Shown: piece by piece, positions 9,550-18,332 of the stretch | Numbering within the stretch: the stretch's first letter is position 1 | Layout: the number at the start of each line of letters is the position of its first letter | Source of the DNA: Lautropia sp. | Lineage (GTDB): Bacteria > Pseudomonadota > Gammaproteobacteria > Burkholderiales > Burkholderiaceae_E | Length of the DNA: 64,000 nucleotides | Assembly (NCBI GenBank): GCA_030527825.1 | Contig: JAUNAC010000002.1 | Coordinates: 532,444-596,443 of the forward strand | Direction of reading: 5' to 3' | Notes under the pieces: model-generated | Databases searched by the model: none | Told to the model about the DNA's origin: nothing | The model's input: the letters and a program-made list of their open reading frames with translations, nothing else | Program-made: the position numbers and the translations under genes

Positions 9550-11936
9550 AACCGCCTGGCAGTGGGAGTCGGAAGCGTACTCATGGATCGAGCCGTCACT
9601 TGGCATCCGGCGAACAGCTGGATTTATTTGACGCTGCAGAGTCACTGCATAAACCGGATGGAGGCTCGTCTGAAACCGTGGTGAGGGAGGGGCATCGTGA
9701 CCTGGTGTCCGGGGCCGCCAGCCCTCTTTCCGAGCCGCAGTTTGAAATACTGCCCTGGGAAAATACGGAAGCCATTTTGTCATGGCTGGCAGTTTTGGTT
9801 GAACAGGGCTGGCTCAGAAGAATTGATCTGGAGTTTGCACGTTTTCTGGTTGCACAGATCCGCCCGTCAGAGAGCGGTCATCATCATGGCGTTCTGGCAG
9901 CCCGTGATGTGTCGGCAGCAGCACCCGGCTCATTGGGTCTAGTATTGCTGGGTGCGGCACTGTGCAGCTGGCAGCTGGGGCGAGGTCACGTCTGTCTTGA
10001 CATGGCATCTGTGGTTGCTACGCCCAGTCTGGCGTTGTCCTGGCCATCTGAGGTGTGCCACCCTTTGCGTGGCATGACCTTGCCGAAATGGATAGCCGCC
10101 GGCGCGGCTTGGCCCGTCCTGGTTGGCTGTGCGCAGGACACCGTGACTGTTGCAAATGATGGATCTGTCGTCACGCCCCTGGTTCAGGCGGGCTCAAGAC
10201 TATATATGCGGCGATATTGGGCCTACGAGCAACAGCTGCAGGCCGCTATTTTGGAGCGCCTTCATCCGGATGAGCGACTGGATGATGCGGAGGTGCAGCA
10301 TGTTATGGCTGCTGCACTGGATGCATTGTTCAGCCATGCCCAGGATCAGGAAGCGGCGCGTGGCGGCACGGTGGATTGGCAACAGATTGCCTGCGCTTTG
10401 GTGGCACGCCGTCGTTTTGGTCTGATCACGGGCGGCCCTGGTACGGGCAAGACGACGACGGTGGTGAAGCTTCTAGCGCTTTTGCAGGTTCTTTCTCATC
10501 AGCTGCAGGGGCGCTTTTTGCAGATTGGTTTGGCAGCCCCGACTGGTAAGGCCGCCGCCCGTCTTGGTAGTTCCATCAACGGTGCTATCAATCAGTTGCC
10601 ATTTTCTGCTTTGCCGCAAGGGGAGGCGCTTCGACTGGCCATTCCATCCACTGTCCAGACATTGCATCGTCTGCTAGGGGCCCGTCAGGGAGGCAGGCAT
10701 TTCCGGTATGGGCCACGGCTGACATTGCCACTGGATGTTCTGGTCATTGATGAAGCGTCCATGGTCGATCTGGAAATGATGGCCATGGTGGTCCAGGCAC
10801 TGTCCCATGAGACCCGTCTGATTTTGCTTGGTGACAAGGATCAGTTGGCCTCGGTTGAAGCAGGAGCAATTCTGGGCGAGTTGTGCCTGAGAGCGCAGGC
10901 AGGCCATTATTGGCCGGAGACTGCAAGCTGGATTGAGGGGGTCACAAAGCAGCGAATCGAGCCCGAATTGCTTGATGCGGAAGGCGGACGCCTGTTGGAT
11001 CAGGGTATCGCCATGCTACGTTACAGTTACCGCTTTGGCCAGGACAGTGGCATTGCGAAGCTGGCAGCCTATGTAAATCAGGGTGATGGTGCTTCGGTCA
11101 CGCAGTTATGGCAGCAGACGGCAGACGGGGCGAATGTGGATATCCATCGGGTCATCGCGTCAGATAGCCAACGCAGTGCACTGGAGCAGCTGGTGGTTGA
11201 TGGTTGGGGCGAGTCTGTCTTGAGCGGACGGGGGGCAGTGCATGATTCAATCGCAGCAGGGTTGCCGGCAAGGTGCAGCGCGCTGGGATATGCTCATTAT
11301 CTCTCGCTGATGCATAAAACAGATCCGGGTACGGATGCCACACCAGGTGATCTGGATGCATGGGCGGCACACGTGTTGGCAGCGCATAGCAGCTTTCAGT
11401 TATTGGCAGCATTGCGGCAGGGGTTCTGGGGGGTTGATCAACTGAACCGTCAAATTGCCCAGTGGTTGCAAAGGCGGGGACTGGTGAATGCCAGTGATGG
11501 CTGGTATGCAGGCCGCCCGGTGATGGTGACACGTAATGACTATGAGCTGGGGCTGATGAACGGGGACGTTGGCATGACTTTGCTGCTGCCAGGGGGGCGT
11601 TTAAAGGTTGCTTTTGCCGGAGAGTCGGGAGAGCGGGCAATTCGCTGGGTCTTGCCTAGCCGCCTGCAGGCAGTGGAAACAGTATTTGCCATGACGGTTC
11701 ACAAGGCACAGGGATCGGAGTTTGAACATGCGGCGCTGGTATTGCCGGCGGACAGTTCCCCGGTTCTGACCCGGGAGCTGATCTACACCGCTATCACCCG
11801 GGCCCGTCGCTTTTTTAGTTTATGTGGGCCTGCACAGGTGGACAGGCTGTTTGAGGAGAGTGTCCGGCGCAGGGTGCTACGGGCTAGTGGGCTGATGCAG
11901 GGCTGCTTGGCGGCTGAGCTAGAATCAGAACACTGA
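9546..11936 (+). CDS. recD: RecBCD subunit RecD (exodeoxyribonuclease V alpha)
   Basis: RecD is the 5'-to-3' SF1B helicase motor of RecBCD. The Walker A motif GGPGTGKTTT lies near residues 295-305. Then follow VIDEASMVDLEMM, GDKDQLASVEAGA and the C-terminal TVHKAQGSEFEHAALVLP and YTAITRARR. The protein is 796 residues against 608 in E. coli. Part of the difference is an N-terminal extension containing QLDLF at residues 24-28, a match to the beta-sliding-clamp-binding pentapeptide. ATG 9546 overlaps the recB stop in an ATGA, which supports translation of the extension. Last gene of the recCBD operon. Confidence 0.95.
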   Translation: MKPPGSGSRKRTHGSSRHLASGEQLDLFDAAESLHKPDGGSSETVVREGHRDLVSGAASPLSEPQFEILPWENTEAILSWLAVLVEQGWLRRIDLEFARFLVAQIRPSESGHHHGVLAARDVSAAAPGSLGLVLLGAALCSWQLGRGHVCLDMASVVATPSLALSWPSEVCHPLRGMTLPKWIAAGAAWPVLVGCAQDTVTVANDGSVVTPLVQAGSRLYMRRYWAYEQQLQAAILERLHPDERLDDAEVQHVMAAALDALFSHAQDQEAARGGTVDWQQIACALVARRRFGLITGGPGTGKTTTVVKLLALLQVLSHQLQGRFLQIGLAAPTGKAAARLGSSINGAINQLPFSALPQGEALRLAIPSTVQTLHRLLGARQGGRHFRYGPRLTLPLDVLVIDEASMVDLEMMAMVVQALSHETRLILLGDKDQLASVEAGAILGELCLRAQAGHYWPETASWIEGVTKQRIEPELLDAEGGRLLDQGIAMLRYSYRFGQDSGIAKLAAYVNQGDGASVTQLWQQTADGANVDIHRVIASDSQRSALEQLVVDGWGESVLSGRGAVHDSIAAGLPARCSALGYAHYLSLMHKTDPGTDATPGDLDAWAAHVLAAHSSFQLLAALRQGFWGVDQLNRQIAQWLQRRGLVNASDGWYAGRPVMVTRNDYELGLMNGDVGMTLLLPGGRLKVAFAGESGERAIRWVLPSRLQAVETVFAMTVHKAQGSEFEHAALVLPADSSPVLTRELIYTAITRARRFFSLCGPAQVDRLFEESVRRRVLRASGLMQGCLAAELESEH

Positions 11937-11973
11937 TTTATGACGTAGCTGGCTATTGATGAGGGGAACGTAG

Positions 11974-12315
11974 ATGTTGATATACGTTTGGGCGTTGCTA
12001 TGTGTAATGGGTATGGCTGCGGGACAGATTATTTTCAAACTTGCTGCTAATTCGCTGGCAAAGACAGGGTCCTTTTTTGTTCCTCAAACATTCACGCTGC
12101 TGCTTTCGGCGCTGGCACTTTACGGGCTGATCACAATTGCCTGGATATGGGTGCTTCAGCGAGCTGATCTCGGAAAAACCTATCCAATGATGGCACTGGC
12201 ATTTGTTTTGGTACCACTGGCCAGTCACTGGCTGTTTGGAGAACGCTTTACTCCACAGTATTTCATTGGAATTGCATTAATCATTGGTGGTATTGTGGTG
12301 GCTGTCCGATCCTGA
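11974..12315 (+). CDS. Small DMT/EamA-type four-helix membrane protein (ArnE-like)
   Basis: A 113-residue inner-membrane protein with four predicted hydrophobic helices (about residues 3-22, 37-58, 64-88 and 92-111). It has the look of the small multidrug resistance/EamA half-transporters, including ArnE-type lipid-linked sugar flippase subunits (GLITIAWIWVLQRADLGKTYPMMAL). A good ribosome-binding sequence (GAGGGGAACG) precedes the ATG. It is followed by a GT2 glycosyltransferase and a DUF2304 protein. That combination is seen in loci that make or move polyprenyl-linked sugars. Transport of a lipid-linked sugar is an inference from this context. Confidence 0.7.
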   Translation: MLIYVWALLCVMGMAAGQIIFKLAANSLAKTGSFFVPQTFTLLLSALALYGLITIAWIWVLQRADLGKTYPMMALAFVLVPLASHWLFGERFTPQYFIGIALIIGGIVVAVRS

Positions 12316-12395
12316 AGTCGTTTGATTCCTGTCGTGGTTTCGATCCATTGATCCGGATCATACATGTCCAGGCGGTTCGTTCTCGGGGAGCTCAG

Positions 12396-13127
12396 ATGGG
12401 AAGCGATGTGAAAGAAATACTGGAAACCGAGGTGCCGGCTGGCTGGAGTAAGGCACTGGCTGATTCATCATGGCTTGTGGTACCTCTTTTTAATGAAGCC
12501 AAGGTTATCCGTGCTGTCATGAAGGAGGCCAGGAAAACATTTCCTAATATCGTCTGTGTGGATGATGGAAGCACTGATCATTCGGCAAGGGAAGCGATTG
12601 CAGCCGGTGCGCATGTTGTGCAGCATCCCATCAACCTGGGGCAGGGGGCTGCGCTGCGGACCGGTCTGGATTATGCGCTGGCTCAATCTGGCTCAAAGTA
12701 TTTTGTGACATTTGACAGCGATGGTCAGCACAGGGTTGAGGATGCCCAGCGGATGATATGTCGTTTGGCCGAGGATCCGACCATTGACATTGTTATCGGA
12801 TCGCGCTTTCTTGATGCAAGAACCCGGGCTGGCTGGCTGAAGCGCCTGGTGCTCAGATGCGCGGTGGTATTCGAGCGGCTAAGAACCGGGATGATGCTGA
12901 CGGATGCGCATAATGGTTTGCGGGCATTGAATCGCAAGGCGGCCATTGCAATTGAAATCAATCAGAACCGGATGGCCCACGCTAGCGAGATTACATCGGA
13001 AATTTCCAGAAACAAACTTTCCTATGTCGAGGAGCCTGTATATATACTCTATACAGACTATTCGCGCTCCAAGGGGCAGTCAGTGTGGAATCTTGTGAAT
13101 ATTTTGAGCGATCTGGTATTTAAATGA
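12396..13127 (+). CDS. Family 2 glycosyltransferase (polyprenyl-phosphate sugar synthase type)
   Basis: A 243-residue GT-A fold glycosyltransferase. It shows VPLFNEA at residues 29-35, the nucleotide-binding CVDDGSTD at 54-61, an NLGQGAALRTGLDYA helix, and the metal-binding FDSDGQH at 106-112. This layout matches dolichyl/polyprenyl-phosphate mannose or glucose synthases without C-terminal membrane helices. The frame is open from 12348, but ATG 12396 has a strong GGGGAG site 5-6 nt upstream. It probably transfers a sugar from a nucleotide donor to undecaprenyl phosphate on the cytoplasmic face, working with its two membrane-protein neighbours. Donor and acceptor are not determined. Confidence 0.8.
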   Translation: MGSDVKEILETEVPAGWSKALADSSWLVVPLFNEAKVIRAVMKEARKTFPNIVCVDDGSTDHSAREAIAAGAHVVQHPINLGQGAALRTGLDYALAQSGSKYFVTFDSDGQHRVEDAQRMICRLAEDPTIDIVIGSRFLDARTRAGWLKRLVLRCAVVFERLRTGMMLTDAHNGLRALNRKAAIAIEINQNRMAHASEITSEISRNKLSYVEEPVYILYTDYSRSKGQSVWNLVNILSDLVFK

Positions 13128-13146
13128 ATTCGTTTCCATTTTCTGG

Positions 13147-13545
13147 ATGGACATACACGTGAATCCTGATCAGATTGGTATCAAGCTCGCCCTGATTTCC
13201 GTTTTCACGGGGCTGGCGCTATTCATCGTGATTCCCGGCCGGGGCCAGAGGGGTAAGGCCGTGCAGCGTCTCGCGTGGCTGACGGTCATTCTTCTGGCAG
13301 TTGTAGCAGTCGCCTTTCCGGATCTGACCACCTGGGTAGCCCACATGACCGGGGTGGGTCGGGGTACTGATCTTCTGTTTTATGGGCTGGTTGTAGTCTT
13401 CATTGGTTTTACATTGCTGGCGACCAAGCGACAGAGTGAAACGGATCGGGCCTTGACGAAATTGGCACGAAAAGTGGCTCTGCTGGAGGCAGATTTGCGG
13501 GAATTTGGTTCAATTGCCGCGTTGCAAGATGAGGATGAAAAGTAG
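13147..13545 (+). CDS. DUF2304-type membrane protein
   Basis: A 132-residue protein with three hydrophobic segments (about residues 11-31, 40-60 and 76-96) and a charged helical C-terminus (RALTKLARKVALLEADL) that could form a coiled coil. Size and layout match the DUF2304 family, which is nearly always encoded beside a GT2 enzyme and is thought to help anchor it or assist the lipid-linked sugar step. It starts 19 bp after the GT2 stop, so the three genes from 11974 form one unit. It is convergent with mnmD, whose stop is 5 bp away. Confidence 0.65.
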   Translation: MDIHVNPDQIGIKLALISVFTGLALFIVIPGRGQRGKAVQRLAWLTVILLAVVAVAFPDLTTWVAHMTGVGRGTDLLFYGLVVVFIGFTLLATKRQSETDRALTKLARKVALLEADLREFGSIAALQDEDEK

Positions 13546-13550
13546 GCCGA

Positions 13551-14309
13551 TCATTCCGGATGCATTTGTCCGGCCAGACACGCCCGTTTGGGCGGAAGGC
13601 CGGGGCGTTTGTGGATAATTGCGCCAACGTCGTGCAGGGCATTTCTGACCTGGCGCGCAACAGTCCAGGTGGCGAGTGTTGCTCCGGGTCGAAGGTGTCG
13701 GGCGACAGCCTGAAGAGTCTCGATCGACCACATGACCGGGTTGCAGCGCGGATCGAAGCCGTCCAGAAACAGACTGTCCGCCAGGATTGAGCCATGTCTT
13801 TCCGCCCAGGTCGTCAGGACATCTGGGGCGTTTCCCAGCAGGAGATGAAGTTCAACCCGTTCTCCAGGCCGGACACCTGAAAAGGTTGCCGGAATAGCTG
13901 CATCTGCCTGTGCCAGGATGCCAGGCCATTTCTGCGCCAGTTGATGTCCTAGTGGTTGCAGCAGGGGATCTTCTTCAGCGGCGCGCTTGATGTCGGCTGA
14001 GCAGACAGGATGGGCTTCGACGGAGAAGAATTTCAGGCAATGCGGGCCCTGCGGGTCTGCCTGCCAGGCCGCCCAGGTCGTCAGGAAGGACAGTCCCAGG
14101 CCGAAGCCGGTTTCCAGTATGGTCCAGCTTTTCTGGCCCTGCCAGGCTTGTGGCAGACCGCACCCACCCAGGAAGACATGTTCCGTTTGGGCCCGGGCAC
14201 CGCTGGTGGTGTGGTATCGGTCACCATAGCGCTGGCTGAAGGGTACGGTTTCGGTCTGCCAATCGACAGGCTCGGTCATGAGACCGGTCTGGGGCTGGTC
14301 TGCATCCAT
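13551..14309 (-). CDS. mnmD: Standalone tRNA 5-methylaminomethyl-2-thiouridine methyltransferase (MnmD)
   Basis: A 252-residue class I methyltransferase equivalent to the N-terminal domain of bifunctional E. coli MnmC. It methylates nm5s2U34 to mnm5s2U34 in tRNAs reading split-box purine-ending codons. The N-terminal segment VDWQTETVPFSQRYGDRYH, the SAM-binding ETGFGLGLSFL and the signature FLDGFDPRCNPVMW are all present. The protein ends where the oxidase domain would begin in MnmC. A separate MnmC-oxidase-like gene lies at 42330-43538, and 252 plus 402 residues is close to the full bifunctional enzyme. ATG 14309 lacks a clear ribosome site; ATG 14279 is an alternative. Confidence 0.85.
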   Translation of the reverse strand: MDADQPQTGLMTEPVDWQTETVPFSQRYGDRYHTTSGARAQTEHVFLGGCGLPQAWQGQKSWTILETGFGLGLSFLTTWAAWQADPQGPHCLKFFSVEAHPVCSADIKRAAEEDPLLQPLGHQLAQKWPGILAQADAAIPATFSGVRPGERVELHLLLGNAPDVLTTWAERHGSILADSLFLDGFDPRCNPVMWSIETLQAVARHLRPGATLATWTVARQVRNALHDVGAIIHKRPGLPPKRACLAGQMHPE

Positions 14310-14459
14310 GTTATGTATTTTATGAATTTTTGCGATTTGTCCGCCTGTTGCCGCTGTTCAGGGATGCGCAGTGGCAGGGATGGGAGGCTGGCCGGTAGAT
14401 GAGCAATGGCTGTGTTCCTGTTATATATATGATGGCCTGTTTTTGTCCTTGTTGCACCT

Positions 14460-15881
14460 ATGAATGAAATTTCTGGCCTGACGGCCTGTCCTATGTGCGA
14501 TACGCTGTACCTGCGTGCGCGATTGAAGCATGGTCAGCGAGCGCGTTGTCGGGTCTGTTCTGCCGAGCTGGACCGGCATTCCCGTCTCGACCGGCGGCAG
14601 TTAACTTCGCTGGTGTTGAGTTGTCTGCTGTTTTTCATCATCGCCAACGTTTTTCCTATTGTGGCGATTGAAATGCAGGGGGGCGTCTACCAGCTGACAT
14701 TATCCGGAACACTGCTTCATTTATTGAAGGAGGGGATGCTGCCTGTCGCGGTCATGGTGTTTTTACCGACACTGCTGCTGCCTGGTCTGTATCTTTCTCT
14801 GCTATTCGTACTGCTGGTCAGTGGACGCTCGGTGCTTTCATCAAGACGAGTGAACCGCTTGGTACGGTTCCTGCAGCAGATTTACCCATGGAGCATGGTC
14901 GAGGTGTTTCTGCTGGGCGTGCTGGTGGCCATTATCAAGCTTTCGAGTATCTCCAGCATTATTGTTGGTCCTGCGCTGTGGGCATGGATGGCAACCACCA
15001 TGACGTTGACGCTGGTGCTGACATTTGATCTGCGTCTGCTGGTGCAGTGGCCGACGACAGGGAGGCGTGCGGACGGATTGCGCAGTCTGGGGGCCCGATA
15101 CCACGCGAGCAGGCCGGCTGTGCCCAGGGAAGAGGAGGGACATCGGCAGGGACTGTCCAATGATGCTCACAGGTTGGTGACTGGGCAGGACGGACATTTG
15201 CTGACCACTGCAGGCTCAGTCGGGTTCTGTGCCCGTCGCCTGGGCGTCATCACCTGTCATCACTGTGATTCAACATGGGCTGAGGCCAGGGAAGGGGGGC
15301 GCTGTGGGCATTGTGGAGCGTCGTTGAGGCGGCGCAAGCCAGGCGGCCTGGGGGTGACCTGGGCGTTGCTGATTACCGCCATGATCCTTTATATACCGGC
15401 CAATTTGATGCCAGTCATGACAACGAGTACGCTGTTCGGCAGTTCGGATTCGACCATTTTGTCCGGCGTTGTGTATTTTTGGCAGGACGGTGAATGGGTG
15501 TTGGCAGCCGTGATCTTCATCGCCAGCTTTCTGATTCCGCTGTTCAAGCTCGGCGCGCTGGTGTTACTGACTGCCTTGACACAGGCACGCAGCCTGTGGC
15601 GTTTGCGCGAGCGTACGCATTTATACGACATTGTGGAATGGGTGGGACGCTGGTCCATGCTGGATGTGTTTGTTGTGGCAGTCACCAGCTCGCTGGTGCA
15701 GGTACCGGGTGTGGCTGTCATCAGGGCAGGCCCGGGAATTGCTGCCTTTGGTGCCGTCGTGGTTCTTACCATGCTGGCAACGATGAGTTTCGATCCCCGA
15801 CGTGCCTGGGATGCACGTTTCAGTACTGCCTATGAAAGCAGGCGGCGGGGCCAACATGGGCGCTGGACTCAGAACGCATGA
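14460..15881 (+). CDS. pqiA: Paraquat-inducible protein A (LetA/PqiA family)
   Basis: A 473-residue inner-membrane protein with two homologous halves, each starting with zinc-ribbon-like Cys pairs (CPMC and CRVC near residues 10-35; CHHC and CGHC in the second half) followed by about four membrane helices. This is the PqiA/LetA layout. It partners the MCE protein PqiB and lipoprotein PqiC in a trans-envelope lipid-transport system that protects membrane integrity. The linker between halves (residues about 205-260) is unusually long and polar. The stop overlaps the pqiB ATG in an ATGA. The 150-bp region to mnmD is the likely divergent promoter region. Confidence 0.88.
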   Translation: MNEISGLTACPMCDTLYLRARLKHGQRARCRVCSAELDRHSRLDRRQLTSLVLSCLLFFIIANVFPIVAIEMQGGVYQLTLSGTLLHLLKEGMLPVAVMVFLPTLLLPGLYLSLLFVLLVSGRSVLSSRRVNRLVRFLQQIYPWSMVEVFLLGVLVAIIKLSSISSIIVGPALWAWMATTMTLTLVLTFDLRLLVQWPTTGRRADGLRSLGARYHASRPAVPREEEGHRQGLSNDAHRLVTGQDGHLLTTAGSVGFCARRLGVITCHHCDSTWAEAREGGRCGHCGASLRRRKPGGLGVTWALLITAMILYIPANLMPVMTTSTLFGSSDSTILSGVVYFWQDGEWVLAAVIFIASFLIPLFKLGALVLLTALTQARSLWRLRERTHLYDIVEWVGRWSMLDVFVVAVTSSLVQVPGVAVIRAGPGIAAFGAVVVLTMLATMSFDPRRAWDARFSTAYESRRRGQHGRWTQNA

Positions 15882-17614
15882 ATACGGATGACAGGATGCT
15901 TGACGAAGGAGAGGTGGGACAGAGGCGCAACGGGGATGCGGCATCAGGGAGCAGGGCATCATCGGCTCATTTGCCTGATGCCATTGTGGAGGATCGACGC
16001 TACCGCTGGCTGCCATCCCTGATTTGGCTGTTGCCGCTGCTGGCGGCTTTGATTGGTGCGATTTTGACCTATCGCGAGCTGACCCGGCATGGGCCTGTCA
16101 TCATGGTCAGCTTCAAGACAGCCGAGGGCCTGGAGGCCGGCAAGACAAAGCTTCGTTACAAGGATGTGGAGATAGGTACGGTTAAGTCCATTCAGCTTGC
16201 TGAGGATCGTTCCCATGTCCAGGTGTCGATACAGCTGGGCAAGGAGTCTGCCGGCTTTCAGGCGAAGGACTCCCGATACTGGGTGGTACGCCCGAGGGCG
16301 GATGTTTCTGGTGTGTCGGGGCTGTCCACGTTGTTGTCCGGAGCCTATATCGGCGTCGATGCAGGCAAGTCTGAGGAAATCAGCAGCTATTTTGAAGGGC
16401 TGGAGACGCCGCCGCAGTTCAAATATGACGAGGCAGGCACGCAGTTTACGCTGCATGCCCGCGATATCGGATCGCTGGATATAGGGTCTCCGGTTCTTTA
16501 TAGAAGGGTGACGGTTGGCAGGGTCACGCGCTATGCGCTGGATGACGATGGCGAAGGGGTGACATTGGGTATCTTCATCAACAAGCCATATGACCGTTTT
16601 GTAGGCGTCAACACCCGTTTTTGGGAAGCCAGTGGTTTGGAGGCACAGTTCGATGCCAGTGGTGTCAAGCTCAATACTCAGTCCTTGATGACCGTGGTCC
16701 TGGGGGGGATTGCATTTGCGTCGCCAATTGAGGGAAAGGGGGAGCCCGCGAGCGCCGGAACGCCTTTTGTGCTGGCCGCGGATCAGGCCAGTGCACTTAA
16801 GCGGACCGATGGCCCGTCACAGATGATTGAATTGAATTTCGATCAGTCCCTGCGCGGACTCCAGGTCGGTGCGAGTGTTGATTTTCGTGGTGTCGAGCTG
16901 GGTCAGGTTCGAGCGATCGATGTGATGTTCGACCGCAGGACCGGTGAGCTGCATATGCCGGTTCTTATAGAGATTTTTCCGTATCGACTGCTTCATGAAG
17001 GCAGGCAGCCCGGCATGACAATGTCCGGGTCTTTGCAGGAACGCCAGCAGGCAGAAGAGCAGCGTAACGAATTGATCCGCTTGATGGTCGAGCGTGGGCT
17101 GCGGGCGCAGCTGCGCACGGGCAATCTGCTGTCTGGCCAGCTTTATGTGGCACTCGATTTCTTCCCGCAGGCCAAGCCGGCTCGATTGAAGCAACGTGGC
17201 AACATGTTGGAGTTGCCGACTGTTCCCAATTCGCTTGATGAGTTTCAGTCCCAGATTACGGATATTCTGAAACGGCTCAAAAAAGTTCCGTTTGAACAGA
17301 TCGGTCGGGAGTTGCGGCAGACCATCAGCGGGATGCGTCGTACGGTCAGTGGTCTGGAAAAGACGATTCAGGGGTTGAATCGTGATCTGGCTCCGCAATT
17401 GTTGCAAACAGTACAGAGTTTGAAGAAGACGCTCGATACGGCAGATCGGACGTTGTCGTCAGCAAACAGGACACTGGCCAGCGACTCTCCGGCACAGGAG
17501 GGCTTGCAGCAGACACTACGTTCGGTTTCCAAGGCAGCAGATTCTTTGAGGCGGCTGACTGATTATCTGGAGCGGCATCCGGAAAGTTTGATTCGTGGCA
17601 AGACTGGAAACTGA
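15878..17614 (+). CDS. pqiB: MCE-domain protein PqiB
   Basis: A 578-residue inner-membrane-anchored MCE protein. One N-terminal transmembrane helix (around residues 45-65) is followed by three MCE/MlaD domains. The first begins GPVIMVSFKTAEGLEAGKT and the second FTLHARDIGSLDIGSPVLYR. The third contains VGASVDFRGVELGQV. A long C-terminal helical region (about 460-575) would form the tube that spans the periplasm in PqiB. Translation is coupled to pqiA. With PqiA and PqiC it makes a lipid-trafficking bridge between inner and outer membranes. Confidence 0.92.
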   Translation: MNTDDRMLDEGEVGQRRNGDAASGSRASSAHLPDAIVEDRRYRWLPSLIWLLPLLAALIGAILTYRELTRHGPVIMVSFKTAEGLEAGKTKLRYKDVEIGTVKSIQLAEDRSHVQVSIQLGKESAGFQAKDSRYWVVRPRADVSGVSGLSTLLSGAYIGVDAGKSEEISSYFEGLETPPQFKYDEAGTQFTLHARDIGSLDIGSPVLYRRVTVGRVTRYALDDDGEGVTLGIFINKPYDRFVGVNTRFWEASGLEAQFDASGVKLNTQSLMTVVLGGIAFASPIEGKGEPASAGTPFVLAADQASALKRTDGPSQMIELNFDQSLRGLQVGASVDFRGVELGQVRAIDVMFDRRTGELHMPVLIEIFPYRLLHEGRQPGMTMSGSLQERQQAEEQRNELIRLMVERGLRAQLRTGNLLSGQLYVALDFFPQAKPARLKQRGNMLELPTVPNSLDEFQSQITDILKRLKKVPFEQIGRELRQTISGMRRTVSGLEKTIQGLNRDLAPQLLQTVQSLKKTLDTADRTLSSANRTLASDSPAQEGLQQTLRSVSKAADSLRRLTDYLERHPESLIRGKTGN

Positions 17615-17642
17615 TTTCTTTCTCAAGGAGCGCTTGGATACC

Positions 17643-18332
17643 ATGCGTACTGTCATCTTCCTGGCCCTTTCTGCACTGTGTCTGGCTGGATGTGCAACTT
17701 CGCCTCAAGTGCATTTTCATACGTTATCTGAAGCTGCTTCATCAGATGCAGTGACGCGCGTGCAGCCCGATCTGCAGTATCAGATCGCAGCAGTGAACGT
17801 GCCGGAACGACTTGACCGGGCCGATATGGTAGTCCAGGGAGGTAAGATTGGTGAGGCGGGCGTTTTGGTGGCTGAGCCCGAGACATCAGTGGTTTTGCTG
17901 GAGAATGAGCGCTGGGATGCGTCCTTTGCCGATGCGCTCCGGGATGCGCTGAGCACCAGACTGGCGCTGGCGGCTGCGGCAACCGTGACCGATATGCGGA
18001 AACAGCCACTATCGTTGCGATTGACGTTACAGATATATCGCTTCGATGCACACCGTGCCGGCTATGTGGATGTGCTGGCGGATTGGCGGTTGCGGCGATT
18101 GGATGACGAAAGCGGAGATGGAGAAAGATCTCGCATCTTTGGTGGGTGTAGAGCGGTACTGAATGGTCGCTATCAGGGGCGGGCAGATGTTCGGGCGGGT
18201 GATATCGATGCGTTGGTTGCGGGTATGCAACAGCAGGTGGCTCGGATGGCGGGCGATATCGTGGCCAGTACCCGGGCATGGCTGGGCAATACGGCACGGC
18301 GTGGATGCGTGTCGGGGGCGGATACATGGTGA
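17643..18332 (+). CDS. pqiC: PqiC-type outer-membrane lipoprotein
   Basis: A 229-residue DUF330/ABC-type transport auxiliary lipoprotein. The start at 17643 follows a CAAGGAG site and gives a lipoprotein signal peptide ending in LAGC near residue 17. The mature body (VNVPERLDRADMV, then ENERWDASFADALRDALSTRL) matches the PqiC/YmbA fold, with the typical phrase about a chosen orifice subunit that docks MCE rings at the outer membrane. The frame is open upstream to 17595 but that overlaps the pqiB end. The stop overlaps the next start (ATGGTGA), placing tadA in the same transcript. Confidence 0.85.
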   Translation: MRTVIFLALSALCLAGCATSPQVHFHTLSEAASSDAVTRVQPDLQYQIAAVNVPERLDRADMVVQGGKIGEAGVLVAEPETSVVLLENERWDASFADALRDALSTRLALAAAATVTDMRKQPLSLRLTLQIYRFDAHRAGYVDVLADWRLRRLDDESGDGERSRIFGGCRAVLNGRYQGRADVRAGDIDALVAGMQQQVARMAGDIVASTRAWLGNTARRGCVSGADTW

